Origin: Kitasatospora sp. DSM 101779 | GTDB taxonomy: Bacteria; Actinomycetota; Actinomycetes; Streptomycetales; Streptomycetaceae | Reading direction: 5' to 3' | Assembly (NCBI RefSeq): GCF_025655475.1 | Contig: NZ_JAHTIK010000001.1 | Coordinates: 578,371 to 642,370, forward strand | Length of the DNA: 64,000 nucleotides | Shown: piece after piece, positions 25,673 to 34,139 of the stretch | Layout: every line of letters begins with the position of its first letter | How positions within the stretch are numbered: position 1 is the first letter of the stretch | The notes under the pieces: model-generated | What the model was told of the DNA's origin: nothing | Databases searched by the model: none | Seen by the model: the letters and a program-made list of their open reading frames with translations, nothing else | Translations under genes and position numbers: made by a program

Positions 25673-27433
25673 TCAGAGGTCGAGGACGACGTCCCGGTCG
25701 GGGCGTGCGCAGCAGATCAGCGCGTTCCCGGGGGCGGGGGCCTCGACCGGGTCGGGCCGGTACGTGACGGCGCCGTCGAGCAGGCGGGTCTCGCAGGTGC
25801 GGCAGACACCGGTGCGGCAGGACCAGCGGACGGCGACGTCGCAGGCCTCGGCGAGTTCCAGCAGGGTGCCGTACTCGTCCTTCCACGGGACGGTGAGGCC
25901 GCTGCGGGTGAAGGCCACGGCGGGTCCGTCGCCGGGGGTGCCGGAAGGCGGGTGCGGGGCGGGGGCCTCGCCGGCGGCGGCGATGCCGGGCGTGAGGCCG
26001 GCGGCGGTGCCGAAGAGCTCGGTGCGGATCCGGTCGGGCCCGAGGCCCGCCGCGGTGAGCGCCGTGGTGAGGTCGGCCATGAACGCGGCGGGGCCGCAGA
26101 GGTAGGCGTCGGCGTCGGCCGGCAGGCCGAGGGCGGCGACGAGTTCCGCGCCGAGCCGGCCGCGGTCGGTGTAGTGGGTGCCCTGCCGGTCCTGCGGGCG
26201 GGGGCGGCTGTAGCAGATCCGGGTGTGCGAGCGGGGCAGCCGGGCGAGCAGGTGGCGGGCCTCCGCCGCGAACGGGTGCTCGGCGCCGTCACGGGCGCCG
26301 TGCAGCCACCACACCGGGCGGGTGGGAGAGGTCTCGGCGAGGGCGTGCAGCATGGCGAGGACGGGGGTGACTCCCACGCCCGCGGAGGCGAGCACGACCG
26401 GGGTGCGGCCGGGGGCGAGCGTGAAGGCACCGCGGGGTGCGGCGGTCTGTAGGGTGTCGCCGGTCCGCAGGCTGCCGTGGATCCAGGCGCTGGCGGTGCC
26501 GTGGGCCTCCCGTTTGACGCTGATCCGGTACCGCTGGGCGCCGGGCGGTCCGGAGAGCGAGTAGCTGCGCAGCAGGGCGGGTCGTCCGGGGTCGGGGGCG
26601 AGCCGGACGGTGAGGTACTGGCCGGGGGCGGCGGCCGGCAGCGGGGCGCCGTCGGGGTCGGCGAGCCAGATCGAGAGGGTGCTGCGGCTCTCGATGGCGG
26701 TGGCGGCGACGGTGAGCGGGCGGAAGCCGTCCCAGGCGGGCCGCGGGTCGCTGCCGTCGGGGTTGAGGCCGGGGTTGCCGGCGGCGCCGTCGGCCTGCCG
26801 GAGGAGGGCGCGGAAGGAGCCCTGCCAGCCGGGGCTGAGGGCGGGGATGCGCAGCGCCGCGGCGATCCGCGTCCGCGGCCGTTCGGGCAGGTAGAGCAGG
26901 CCGTCGGCCTCGGCGACGGTCATCCGCTCGGGCCCGTCGGCGATCTTGACGATCTCCTGTCCGGCCTCGACCTCGCCCTCGGTGAGGACGCGCAGGTAGA
27001 AGCCCGGTCGGCGGTGGGTGACCAGCAGGGCGGGCATCCGGGGCTCGTCCATGCGCAGGCCGACCCGGTAGCAGGTGACCCGCGGCTGGGTGACCTCGAA
27101 GACGGCGCCGCCGATCCGGTAGCGGTCGCCGATGCAGACCTCGTCGTCGGGCAGGCCCTCCACGGTGAAGTTCTCGCCGAACTGACCGTGGGTGAGGTCG
27201 TCCCGGCCGAGGACCTGCTGCCAGTGCCGGTAGGAGTCGAGCTGGTAGACCATCACGGCGCGCATCTCGCCGCCGTGGCCGGCGAGGTCGCCCTGGCCGT
27301 CGCCGTCGAGGTTGAGCCGGCGGGCGGTGCAGGGGCCGGTGACGGGGTGCTTCCAGATCCCGGTGCGGACGGTGCGGCCCTGCCAGTGGACGTCCTTCGG
27401 CAGGCCGACGTTGACGGAGATCAGTCTGGCCAC
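25673..27433 (-). CDS. MOSC domain / ferredoxin reductase / 2Fe-2S ferredoxin fusion
   Basis: 586 aa, three parts. About 1-220 is a YiiM-type MOSC domain (GLPKDVHWQGRTVRTGIWK, AGHGGEMRAVMVYQLDSYRHW, HGQFGENFTVEGL, QPRVTCYRVGLRM). About 245-470 is an FAD/NAD(P) ferredoxin-reductase module (LLRSYSLSG, VLASAGVGVTPVLAMLHAL, AYLCGPAAFMADL). About 500-586 is a plant-type ferredoxin with Cys-x4-Cys-x2-Cys (SCRTGVCRTCETR) plus a distal Cys. MOSC proteins use a molybdenum cofactor for N-oxygenated substrates, so this is a self-sufficient reductase. GTG start at 27433 is 17 bp from the upstream membrane gene, with GGAG in the gap; likely one operon. Confidence 0.9.
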   Translation of the reverse strand: MARLISVNVGLPKDVHWQGRTVRTGIWKHPVTGPCTARRLNLDGDGQGDLAGHGGEMRAVMVYQLDSYRHWQQVLGRDDLTHGQFGENFTVEGLPDDEVCIGDRYRIGGAVFEVTQPRVTCYRVGLRMDEPRMPALLVTHRRPGFYLRVLTEGEVEAGQEIVKIADGPERMTVAEADGLLYLPERPRTRIAAALRIPALSPGWQGSFRALLRQADGAAGNPGLNPDGSDPRPAWDGFRPLTVAATAIESRSTLSIWLADPDGAPLPAAAPGQYLTVRLAPDPGRPALLRSYSLSGPPGAQRYRISVKREAHGTASAWIHGSLRTGDTLQTAAPRGAFTLAPGRTPVVLASAGVGVTPVLAMLHALAETSPTRPVWWLHGARDGAEHPFAAEARHLLARLPRSHTRICYSRPRPQDRQGTHYTDRGRLGAELVAALGLPADADAYLCGPAAFMADLTTALTAAGLGPDRIRTELFGTAAGLTPGIAAAGEAPAPHPPSGTPGDGPAVAFTRSGLTVPWKDEYGTLLELAEACDVAVRWSCRTGVCRTCETRLLDGAVTYRPDPVEAPAPGNALICCARPDRDVVLDL

Positions 27434-27450
27434 GGGTGCTCCGCCCCTCG

Positions 27451-28383
27451 TCACGGACGCTCGAAGAGTTGCAGGACACCGCCGACGGAGAAGCAGAGGG
27501 CGCCGGTGAGCGTGCCCCAGTTGGCGATGTCGGCGTTGACCAGGCTGCCGGTGGAGGGCTTGGTGAAGGCGGCGAGCGCGGAGACCATGAACAGCACCGA
27601 GCCCAGTTGGTTGACCGCCACGATCCACCAGCCGAGGTCCCGCGGCAGCAGGCGCGGCCTGCCGTGGCAGACCTCGACGAGGCCGAGGTGCCCGGAGATC
27701 AGGAACAGCACGCAGCCGATCACGTCGGGCGTCCAGATCAGCCGGTTGACCTGCTGGACGCTGAGGCCTTGCAGGAAGGAGTCCAGCAGGTTGACGGCGA
27801 AGACCAGGGTGCCGGCGAACAGGACGAAGGCGCTCAGCCAGTCGACCCGGACCGGCTCGTAGCGCCACCACCGCCAGCGGCGGGTGACCAGGCTGCCCTG
27901 GCCGCCGGGAACGTGGCGCGGTGCGTTGATCACCTGGAGCAGGGTGACGTAGCCGCCGGTGTTGAAGCACAGGCCGCCGGTGAAGTAGATGACGGCGCTG
28001 GTGGTGGCGTCGCCGGAGCCGAACTGCGCGACGGCGGCGCCGGCCGCGAAGAGCGCCCCGCCGAGCACGAAGGCGAGGGAGGCGATGGTGTTGAGCCTGC
28101 GCAGCCGGGCGACGGAGACCTCGTCCGCCCTGCTGTGCCGGGTGCCGGCGGCGCCGGGCGCCCGGACGGCGAGCAGGCCGCGGCGCCGGGCGGGACGCGA
28201 CTCCCAGACGGCGGTGCCGCCGTCGGGGAGCACCCAGGTGACGCGGGTGGTGAACGGTCCGGCGCCCTCGGCGCGCGGCGCGGCGGGCGCGGGCCGCCCG
28301 GCGGGATCGGGCCGTCCGGGCCGGTCGGTCGGCGCCGACTGCTCGGGCTGTTCCGACTGCTCGGGCTGCTCGGGCTGTTCCAC
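27451..28383 (-). CDS. YrhK-like membrane protein with Glu-Gln-Pro repeat N-terminus
   Basis: 310 aa. Starts with a low-complexity EQPEQPEQSEQPEQS tract (9-bp DNA repeats), then a soluble part and about six membrane helices from ~110 on: IASLAFVLGGALFAAGAAVAQFG, SAVIYFTGGLCFNTGGYVTLLQVI, FVLFAGTLVFAVNLLDS, VIGCVLFLISGHLGLVEVC, IVAVNQLGSVLFMVSALAAF and TLTGALCFSVGGVLQLF. The paired hydrophobic repeats resemble YrhK-type membrane proteins, which is tentative. It is cotranscribed with the MOSC fusion 17 bp downstream, so it may anchor or sense for it. Confidence 0.65.
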   Translation of the reverse strand: MEQPEQPEQSEQPEQSAPTDRPGRPDPAGRPAPAAPRAEGAGPFTTRVTWVLPDGGTAVWESRPARRRGLLAVRAPGAAGTRHSRADEVSVARLRRLNTIASLAFVLGGALFAAGAAVAQFGSGDATTSAVIYFTGGLCFNTGGYVTLLQVINAPRHVPGGQGSLVTRRWRWWRYEPVRVDWLSAFVLFAGTLVFAVNLLDSFLQGLSVQQVNRLIWTPDVIGCVLFLISGHLGLVEVCHGRPRLLPRDLGWWIVAVNQLGSVLFMVSALAAFTKPSTGSLVNADIANWGTLTGALCFSVGGVLQLFERP

Positions 28384-28436
28384 GGGCCGAGCGTAGTCCG
28401 GGGTGCGGGGCGCGCCGACGGCGCAACGCCGGGGCG

Positions 28437-29005
28437 TCAGGGGGTGACGTTCGCGAATCCCGGGTCGGGTGCGGAGAGGCGCCCGAGCAGTTCGGTGAAC
28501 ACCGTCGGATCGCCGTCGAGGGTGGCGCGGCCCCGCTCGGCGAGCCGCTCCAGGGATTGCGTGCCGAGCAGCACGGCCCGCAGGTCCGACTCGTCCGGGG
28601 TGAGGTCGAGCCGGGCGGGCGGGGCCGCCGGGTCGGGCCCGCGGACGTGGGTGAGGACGCCGTTGTGCAGGCGCACCGTGACGGGCGGGCGGTCGGCGCC
28701 GAGGTGGAGGCGGAGCGTGAGGTCGGCGTGCCAGCTGCGCGGGCCGTCGATCCGGATGGCGAGCGAGTCGAGAAGCTGGTCGAGGCTGAGGGCGGCGACC
28801 AGGTCGGGCGAGTCGGCCGTGGTGGGGGTGCCGACCGGCCCGTGCCGGAGTTCGTGGGCACCGGTGAGGTAGAAGCTCCGCCAGGTGCCGTTCTCGCTGC
28901 CGTAGCCGAGCTGTTCCAGCGCGTCGGCCTGCAGCCGGCGGGCCTCGGCGTTGCCGGCGGCGTACGACTCGCGGGCGCGCCGCAGCACCTTGGGTCCGGG
29001 GCCAT
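28437..29005 (-). pseudogene. alkylsulfatase C-terminal remnant
   Basis: From the readable frame: KVLRRARESYAAGNAEARRLQADALEQLGYGSENGTWRSFYLTGAHELRHG, typical of the dimerisation part of SdsA1-like alkyl/aryl sulfatases, followed by a C-terminal sterol-carrier-like domain (LDQLLDSLAIRIDG ... FTELLGRLSAPDPGFANVTP). The N-terminal metallo-beta-lactamase domain that holds the zinc site is missing. A ~20-residue piece seems deleted between AAG and NAEARR, where relatives carry a YRWVAEVVNH-type stretch. It cannot hydrolyse sulfate esters as is. Confidence 0.75.
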
Positions 29006-29218
29006 GGCGCGTCCTTCCGTGCGGTCCTCGGGTGCGATGGACCCGCGGACCGGACCCCGGCGCGACACGATCGCTGCCACCGTCCTCCCGCCCCGGGCGC
29101 ACCGCCATCGGGCTCGGCCGAACGGAGCAGGCTCCCGCGCCGGAGTTGCCACCGGCGCGGGCACGTGCCCGTAGCCCCGGACGGCACATCGGCCCGGCGC
29201 GGGGTGCGGCGGCGCGGC

Positions 29219-29234
29219 TGAGTACGGGTACTCA
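29219..29234. promoter_or_regulatory. perfect dyad TGAGTAC-GG-GTACTCA
   Basis: A perfect 16-bp inverted repeat in the gap 29006-29453. The half GAGTAC also occurs in the 13174 palindrome. Apart from this dyad the gap holds no gene that I can support; the remains of the alkylsulfatase 5' end are not readable there. Confidence 0.55.
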
Positions 29235-29453
29235 GGTCCGTTGCGGCCCGGCTTGGCAGGATGGCCCGGTCCGGCCCTTCGGCGACCCGCAGGACGCTCC
29301 GCCGGCGGTCGAGGCGCACGGCCCGTAGCCGGCGGGCGGCTGCACCGCGCCGAGGCCTCGGACCTGGCGGCGCCCGGACGGCGTGTGGCGTCGGGCGTCA
29401 CGGGGCGGCACTAGGCTGCACGGAGATCATGGGGGCGCAGGGGGAGGAACGGC

Positions 29454-30953
29454 ATGGGCACCGACGGGGGCACGGCTCGGGTGCGCGACGCACTGCTGGC
29501 GCTGCGCGGGACGGACGGCGTCGAACTGCTCGACGGGTTCTCCGACGAGGAGATGGACGGCTGGCCCGTCGAGGTACCGGAGGCCGTACGGACGGTGCTC
29601 CGCGCGGTCGGCGGCGTCCGCGCGGACGACGAGGAGCACGAGTTCGGGCCGCGCCGGCTGCGGCCGTCCTCGTTCGGCGGGGGCCGCTGGGAGGTCGGCA
29701 GCCACCTCGCCACCGAGCACACGGTGTACGTCGCGGTCGGCGGGCCGGGCGCCGCCGACTGGGGGCCGGTGGTGGCCGTCCGGCCGTTCGACGATCCGGA
29801 GGCCGTGGTCGAGGCCGCCCGCTTCGCCGACTGGCTGCAGGCCCTGGCGGTGCGGCTCACCGACCCGGACGCCGACGGGCTGCTCCGCCGGCCGAGCGCA
29901 GCGGTCACCGCGGTGCCCAGCGTGGCCGCCGCCGAGGGCCCGGACGCCGAGCTCGCCGCCCTGGTCGGCCCGGGCGACCAGCTCGCCGACGTCGCGGACC
30001 TCCGCGACCTGCCCGCACTCCCCTGCCGGATCGACTTCGAGCCCTACTACACCTTCGCCCACAACACCGCCGACACCGGCAGCAGCGAGCTGCAGGTCGA
30101 GATGCTGGGCGGCGGCCGGGCGCTGCTGGTGCGCTCCGTCGTCTGCGGCGACTTCCTGGGCCGGCCGGTGCGCCGCCGCACCGTCCCCGCCGACGCCGCC
30201 CGGCGGGCGGTCGCCGAGCTGCGGGCCCTCGCCGCCGAGCACCCGGCGTCGGTCGCGCTCGAACCCGGCTGCACCGACGCCGAGATGGACGGCTGGCCCG
30301 TCCCCGTGCCGCCGGAGGTGCGGACGGTGCTGCGCGCGATCGGCTCCGTCGCGGTGGCCGGGCTGCCGGTCCTGCGGCTGCTGCCCGGCGGCGCGGGGAA
30401 CGAGGTCGACCCGGACGTGCACCGGATGCTCGGCGGCGACGGCAGCTACTGGCCGATCGCCCGTGTGACGTACGGGCCGCACCACGCGATCGCCCAGATC
30501 CGGATCGACCCCGGGACCGGCGCGTGGGGCTACGCCGTGTCGGTGTCCGGTGAGGCGCGGCTGCTGCGCGAGTACCCCGAGGTGACGCTGCTCGGCGAGT
30601 CGCTCGCGGACCTCCTGCTGACGGTGGCCCGGATCGCCCGGAAGGCGGCCGGTGCCCCGGAGTTCGCCCGGGCCGCGGCGACGGCCGCGCCCTGGTTCTT
30701 CCCCAACACCGGTGAGGCCTGGATCCTCCCGGAGCCGGTCGGCGACTGGTCCGGCTCGGAGGACGCCCTCCGTGCGGCGGCCGCCGCACTGCCGGACGGC
30801 AGCTTCGCGGGCGACCTGCGGGCCGCACCGGCACCGGGCGACCTCTGCTTCTACCGTGCCGACGACTGGCCGTACCGGGCCCGCCTCGACCGGCTGGTCT
30901 TCCTCGGCGCCGGCCGGGTCGCCGCGGCCGTTCCGGAAGCGACGGCCTCCTGA
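29454..30953 (+). CDS. protein with duplicated SMI1/KNR4 (SUKH)-like module
   Basis: 499 aa. Two copies of one module are plain: EEMDGWPVEVPEAVRTVLRAVGGV (about 28-51) and AEMDGWPVPVPPEVRTVLRAIGSV (about 278-301). Each is followed by a region like HRMLGGDGSYWPIARVTYG or the matching HLATEHTVYVAVGG. This is the SUKH fold, often immunity to toxins in bacteria. No toxin gene is seen beside it. Whether it is an immunity protein or a cell-regulatory protein is open. ATG at 29454, with AGGGGGAGGAACGGC upstream. Confidence 0.75.
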   Translation: MGTDGGTARVRDALLALRGTDGVELLDGFSDEEMDGWPVEVPEAVRTVLRAVGGVRADDEEHEFGPRRLRPSSFGGGRWEVGSHLATEHTVYVAVGGPGAADWGPVVAVRPFDDPEAVVEAARFADWLQALAVRLTDPDADGLLRRPSAAVTAVPSVAAAEGPDAELAALVGPGDQLADVADLRDLPALPCRIDFEPYYTFAHNTADTGSSELQVEMLGGGRALLVRSVVCGDFLGRPVRRRTVPADAARRAVAELRALAAEHPASVALEPGCTDAEMDGWPVPVPPEVRTVLRAIGSVAVAGLPVLRLLPGGAGNEVDPDVHRMLGGDGSYWPIARVTYGPHHAIAQIRIDPGTGAWGYAVSVSGEARLLREYPEVTLLGESLADLLLTVARIARKAAGAPEFARAAATAAPWFFPNTGEAWILPEPVGDWSGSEDALRAAAAALPDGSFAGDLRAAPAPGDLCFYRADDWPYRARLDRLVFLGAGRVAAAVPEATAS

Positions 30954-31070
30954 CGGAAGGTCACCGACGAGCGGGCGGCGGCGCATCTGACCACCGGTCA
31001 CCACCGGTGCTGCGTCCGCCTGGTGGACGTGCCTTGCCCGGCGGTTGATCGGCTCGGCAGGATGACCGCC

Positions 31071-31154
31071 ATGGCCTCCCACGCGTACCTGTGCCGTCGA
31101 CTGCACGTCGACCTGGCGTACGCCTGCTCGGCGGCCTGTCACCGCGCCGCCTGA
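31071..31154 (+). CDS. cysteine-type leader peptide (27 aa)
   Basis: A 27-codon ORF (MASHAYLCRRLHVDLAYACS then AACHRAA) with an RRLHVDL-x3-S-A-C pattern known for short actinobacterial leader peptides before sulfur-acquisition genes, where stalling at Cys codons links cysteine supply to expression. Three Cys in 27 residues. AGGA lies ten bases upstream of the ATG; another in-frame ATG is at 31062. The downstream gene is, unusually, a secreted propeller-like protein, 175 bp away. Confidence 0.6.
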   Translation: MASHAYLCRRLHVDLAYACSAACHRAA

Positions 31155-31329
31155 CCGCGAGCCCCGCCCCGGAGACGGCTCCCGGGCCGACCGCGGACGT
31201 TCCCCGGCGCGCCCGCCCGACCCCCGGGCCCTCCGCCCCCCTGCTCCGCACCGCCCTGCCGGGCCTGCGCGCCGTCCGGGCGGGCGTGCCGCAGCCCTGC
31301 ACGCCACCTCCTGGACGGAGCCCTCAGCC

Positions 31330-32778
31330 ATGCGCCTCGCGCTGCCCGCCCGCGCCGCCGTGATCGCCGCGGCCACCCTGCTCGCCCTGACCGCCGCCAC
31401 GCCCCCCGCCGACGGTGCCGCCGACGGTTTCGGGCCGCTGCCGCCGCACAACCCGTACGCGGGTCCCGACGGCACCGCCACCATGCACGGGGACACCGGT
31501 TCCTCGGACGCCACCCCGCTGCCCGGCCCCGGCGCCGGGCCGCTCACCTCCCGCCGGGTCGCCCTCGCCTCGGCCTGCCCGACCGTGCTGGTCGGCTCCG
31601 ACGGGTACCCGGTCGCCCTCTGCACGCCGATCCTCGGCCAGATGCCGACCGTCCACCTGCTCGACCCGGCCACCGGCGACCCGATCGCCGAACTCGCCGT
31701 CGCCAAGGGCTCACTGCTCGGCGGCGTGTACGCCTACCTGGACCAGCTGGACCGCCTGGTGCTGGTGGACGGCGAGCGTTCGCTGCTGCGGATCGGCCAC
31801 CGGCGCACCGCCGCGGGCGGCCCGGAGCTGTACGTCGCGAGCTCGCTCCCGCTGGCCGGCGCCGTCCCGGAGGGCGACTCGGTCACCGGGGTCTCCCCCG
31901 ACTGGCAGGGCCGGGTCTGGTTCGCCACCGCCGGCGGGGTCGTCGGCACCGCGGACGAGCGCACCGGCCGGGTCCGCAGCGTCTCCCTGCCGGCCGGCGA
32001 GCGGATCGCCAACTCGATCTCCACCGCGCCGGGCGGCACCGCCGTCGCCACCGACCACGCCACCTACCTGCTGACAGCCGACGCGGACGGCACCCCGCGG
32101 ATCGCCTGGCGGCAGCCGTACGACCGCGGGCCCGGCCGCAAGCCCGGCCAGCTCAGCCCGGGCACCGGCTCCACCCCGACCTTCTTCGGACCGGCGACCG
32201 GCACCGACTACCTCACCGTGGTGGACAACGCGGCCCCGACGGTGAACCTGCTGGTGTACCGCGCCTCGACCGGCGCCCCGGTCTGCTCCGTTCCGGTGCT
32301 GCGAGCGGGCGGCAGCGGCAGCGAGAACTCCCCCGTCGCCGCCGGGAACTCCGTCTTCGTCGCCTCCACGTACGGCTACCCCTACCCGAAGCTGCCGGAG
32401 GGGGCCGGCGCCTCGGTGCCCGCCTCGGGCGACTTCACCGGCGGCCTCTCCCGGGTCGACGTACGGGCGGACGGCTCCGGCTGCGACCTGGTGTGGGACA
32501 ACCGGACCCGGTCCGCCGCGGTGCCGCGGCTGTCGACCGCCGACGGGCTGATCCGCACCGTCCTGCGGCAGCCCGTGATCCCCTTCACCACCGCCACCTC
32601 GCTGCTCGACCCCTACTACTACGCCGAGATCGACCCGGCGACCGGCAGCACGGTCCGCACCCGGTACCTCGGCGCCGGCTTCCTCTACGACACCCTCCAG
32701 ATGGTCGGCTCGATCGCCCCCGGCGGCGTCGTCTACCAGGGCACCGTCACCGGAGTCCTCCGCGTCGCCAACGGCTGA
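31330..32778 (+). CDS. secreted beta-propeller-like protein
   Basis: 482 aa. Signal peptide MRLALPARAAVIAAATLLALTAATPP, then repeated short strands such as VHLLDPATGDPIAELAVAKG, VFVASTYGYPYPKLPEGAG, YYAEIDPATGSTVRTRYLG and QMVGSIAPGGVVYQGTVTGVLRV, the pattern of PQQ-like or NHL propellers, with no catalytic motif. Exported to the cell exterior. Located 175 bp after the Cys leader ORF. Its hairpin terminator is at 32793-32821. Confidence 0.8.
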   Translation: MRLALPARAAVIAAATLLALTAATPPADGAADGFGPLPPHNPYAGPDGTATMHGDTGSSDATPLPGPGAGPLTSRRVALASACPTVLVGSDGYPVALCTPILGQMPTVHLLDPATGDPIAELAVAKGSLLGGVYAYLDQLDRLVLVDGERSLLRIGHRRTAAGGPELYVASSLPLAGAVPEGDSVTGVSPDWQGRVWFATAGGVVGTADERTGRVRSVSLPAGERIANSISTAPGGTAVATDHATYLLTADADGTPRIAWRQPYDRGPGRKPGQLSPGTGSTPTFFGPATGTDYLTVVDNAAPTVNLLVYRASTGAPVCSVPVLRAGGSGSENSPVAAGNSVFVASTYGYPYPKLPEGAGASVPASGDFTGGLSRVDVRADGSGCDLVWDNRTRSAAVPRLSTADGLIRTVLRQPVIPFTTATSLLDPYYYAEIDPATGSTVRTRYLGAGFLYDTLQMVGSIAPGGVVYQGTVTGVLRVANG

Positions 32779-32792
32779 CCTCCCGCCGATCA

Positions 32793-32821
32793 GGGGTCGC
32801 CCGGACGTTCCGGGCGGCCCC
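32793..32821. terminator. terminator hairpin after the propeller gene
   Basis: GGGG-T-CGCCCGGA pairs with TCCGGGCG-G-CCCC around a 3-nt loop, 15 bp after the stop codon. Confidence 0.75.
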
Positions 32822-32878
32822 TCCTGCATGTCACGGCCGGCCGGGCTGGCGTTGGTGGCACAGAGTGTGTTCTATTAG

Positions 32879-32893
32879 GGGAACTGAGTTCCC
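32879..32893. promoter_or_regulatory. operator-like dyad before the acyl-CoA dehydrogenase operon
   Basis: GGGAACT-G-AGTTCCC is a perfect dyad just downstream of an AT-rich stretch (TGTTCTATTAG), 55 bp before the dehydrogenase start. It is placed as an operator of the acd-etfBA operon. The TetR gene at 36117 or another fatty-acid regulator could be the binding protein. Confidence 0.6.
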
Positions 32894-32948
32894 TCTCTGT
32901 GGATCGTGTTCCGCCAACGGCTGCGGGACGGACTGGAGCACCCGAACC

Positions 32949-34100
32949 ATGAGCAACTCCTTCGATCTGTTCCGCACGACCGAGGAGCACGACATGCTCC
33001 GTGACGCGGTGCGGTCGCTGGCCGAGGCGAAGATCGCCCCGTTCGCGGCCGAGGTCGACGAGCAGGGCCGTTTCCCGAGCGAGGCGCTGGAGGCGCTGCA
33101 GGGCAACGACCTGCACGCGGTGCACGTGCCCGAGGAGTACGGCGGCGCCGGCGCCGACGCGCTGGCCACCGTGATCGTGATCGAGGAGGTCGCCCGGGTC
33201 TGCGCCTCCTCCTCGCTGATCCCCGCGGTCAACAAGCTCGGCTCGCTGCCGGTGCAACTGTCCGGCTCGGAGGAGCTGAAGGCCAAGTACCTCGGCGCGC
33301 TGGCCCGCGGCGAGGGCATGTTCTCCTACTGCCTGTCCGAGCCGGAGGCCGGCTCCGACGCGGCCGGCATGAAGACCCGCGCGGTCCGCGACGGCGACTT
33401 CTGGGTCCTCAACGGCGTCAAGCGGTGGATCACCAACGCCGGCGTCTCCGAGTTCTACACCGTCATGGCCGTCACCGACCCGGAGAAGCGCTCCAGGGGC
33501 ATCTCCGCGTTCGTGGTCGAGAAGGGCGACGAGGGCGTCTCCTTCGGCGCCCCGGAGAAGAAGCTCGGCATCAAGGGCTCGCCGACCCGCGAGGTCTACT
33601 TCGACAACGTGCGGATCCCCGCCGACCGGATGATCGGCGCCGAGGGCACCGGCTTCGCCACCGCGATGAAGACCCTCGACCACACCCGGGTCACCATCGC
33701 CGCCCAGGCGATCGGCATCGCCCAGGGCGCCCTCGACTACGCCAAGGGCTACGTCCAGGAGCGCAAGCAGTTCGGCAAGGCCATCGCCGAGTTCCAGGGC
33801 GTGCAGTTCATGCTCGCCGACATGGCGATGAAGCTGGAGGCCGCCCGCCAGCTCACGTACGCCGCCGCCGCGAAGTCCCAGCGCACCGACGGCGACCTGA
33901 CCTTCTTCGGGGCCGCCGCCAAGTGCTTCGCCTCCGACGTCGCGATGGAGATCACCACCGACGCCGTCCAGCTGCTCGGCGGCTACGGCTACACCCGCGA
34001 CTACCCGGTCGAGCGGATGATGCGCGACGCCAAGATCACCCAGATCTACGAGGGCACCAACCAGGTCCAGCGCATCGTCATGGCCCGCAACCTCCCGTAA
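32949..34100 (+). CDS. acyl-CoA dehydrogenase
   Basis: 383 aa, full length. CLSEPEAGSDAAGMKT and the FAD-binding WITNAGVSEFY, plus the C-terminal DAVQLLGGYGYTRDYPVERMMRDAKITQIYEGTNQVQRIVMAR, are family signatures; catalytic Glu368 is in IYEGTNQ. Uses FAD to oxidise acyl-CoA and passes electrons to ETF, whose genes follow directly. The ATG at 32949 fits the family start. First gene of an operon that ends at the terminator at 35971. Confidence 0.95.
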   Translation: MSNSFDLFRTTEEHDMLRDAVRSLAEAKIAPFAAEVDEQGRFPSEALEALQGNDLHAVHVPEEYGGAGADALATVIVIEEVARVCASSSLIPAVNKLGSLPVQLSGSEELKAKYLGALARGEGMFSYCLSEPEAGSDAAGMKTRAVRDGDFWVLNGVKRWITNAGVSEFYTVMAVTDPEKRSRGISAFVVEKGDEGVSFGAPEKKLGIKGSPTREVYFDNVRIPADRMIGAEGTGFATAMKTLDHTRVTIAAQAIGIAQGALDYAKGYVQERKQFGKAIAEFQGVQFMLADMAMKLEAARQLTYAAAAKSQRTDGDLTFFGAAAKCFASDVAMEITTDAVQLLGGYGYTRDYPVERMMRDAKITQIYEGTNQVQRIVMARNLP

Positions 34101-34139
34101 CCACCCACCGTCAGACCACCGAAGGAAGGAGCAGGCACC

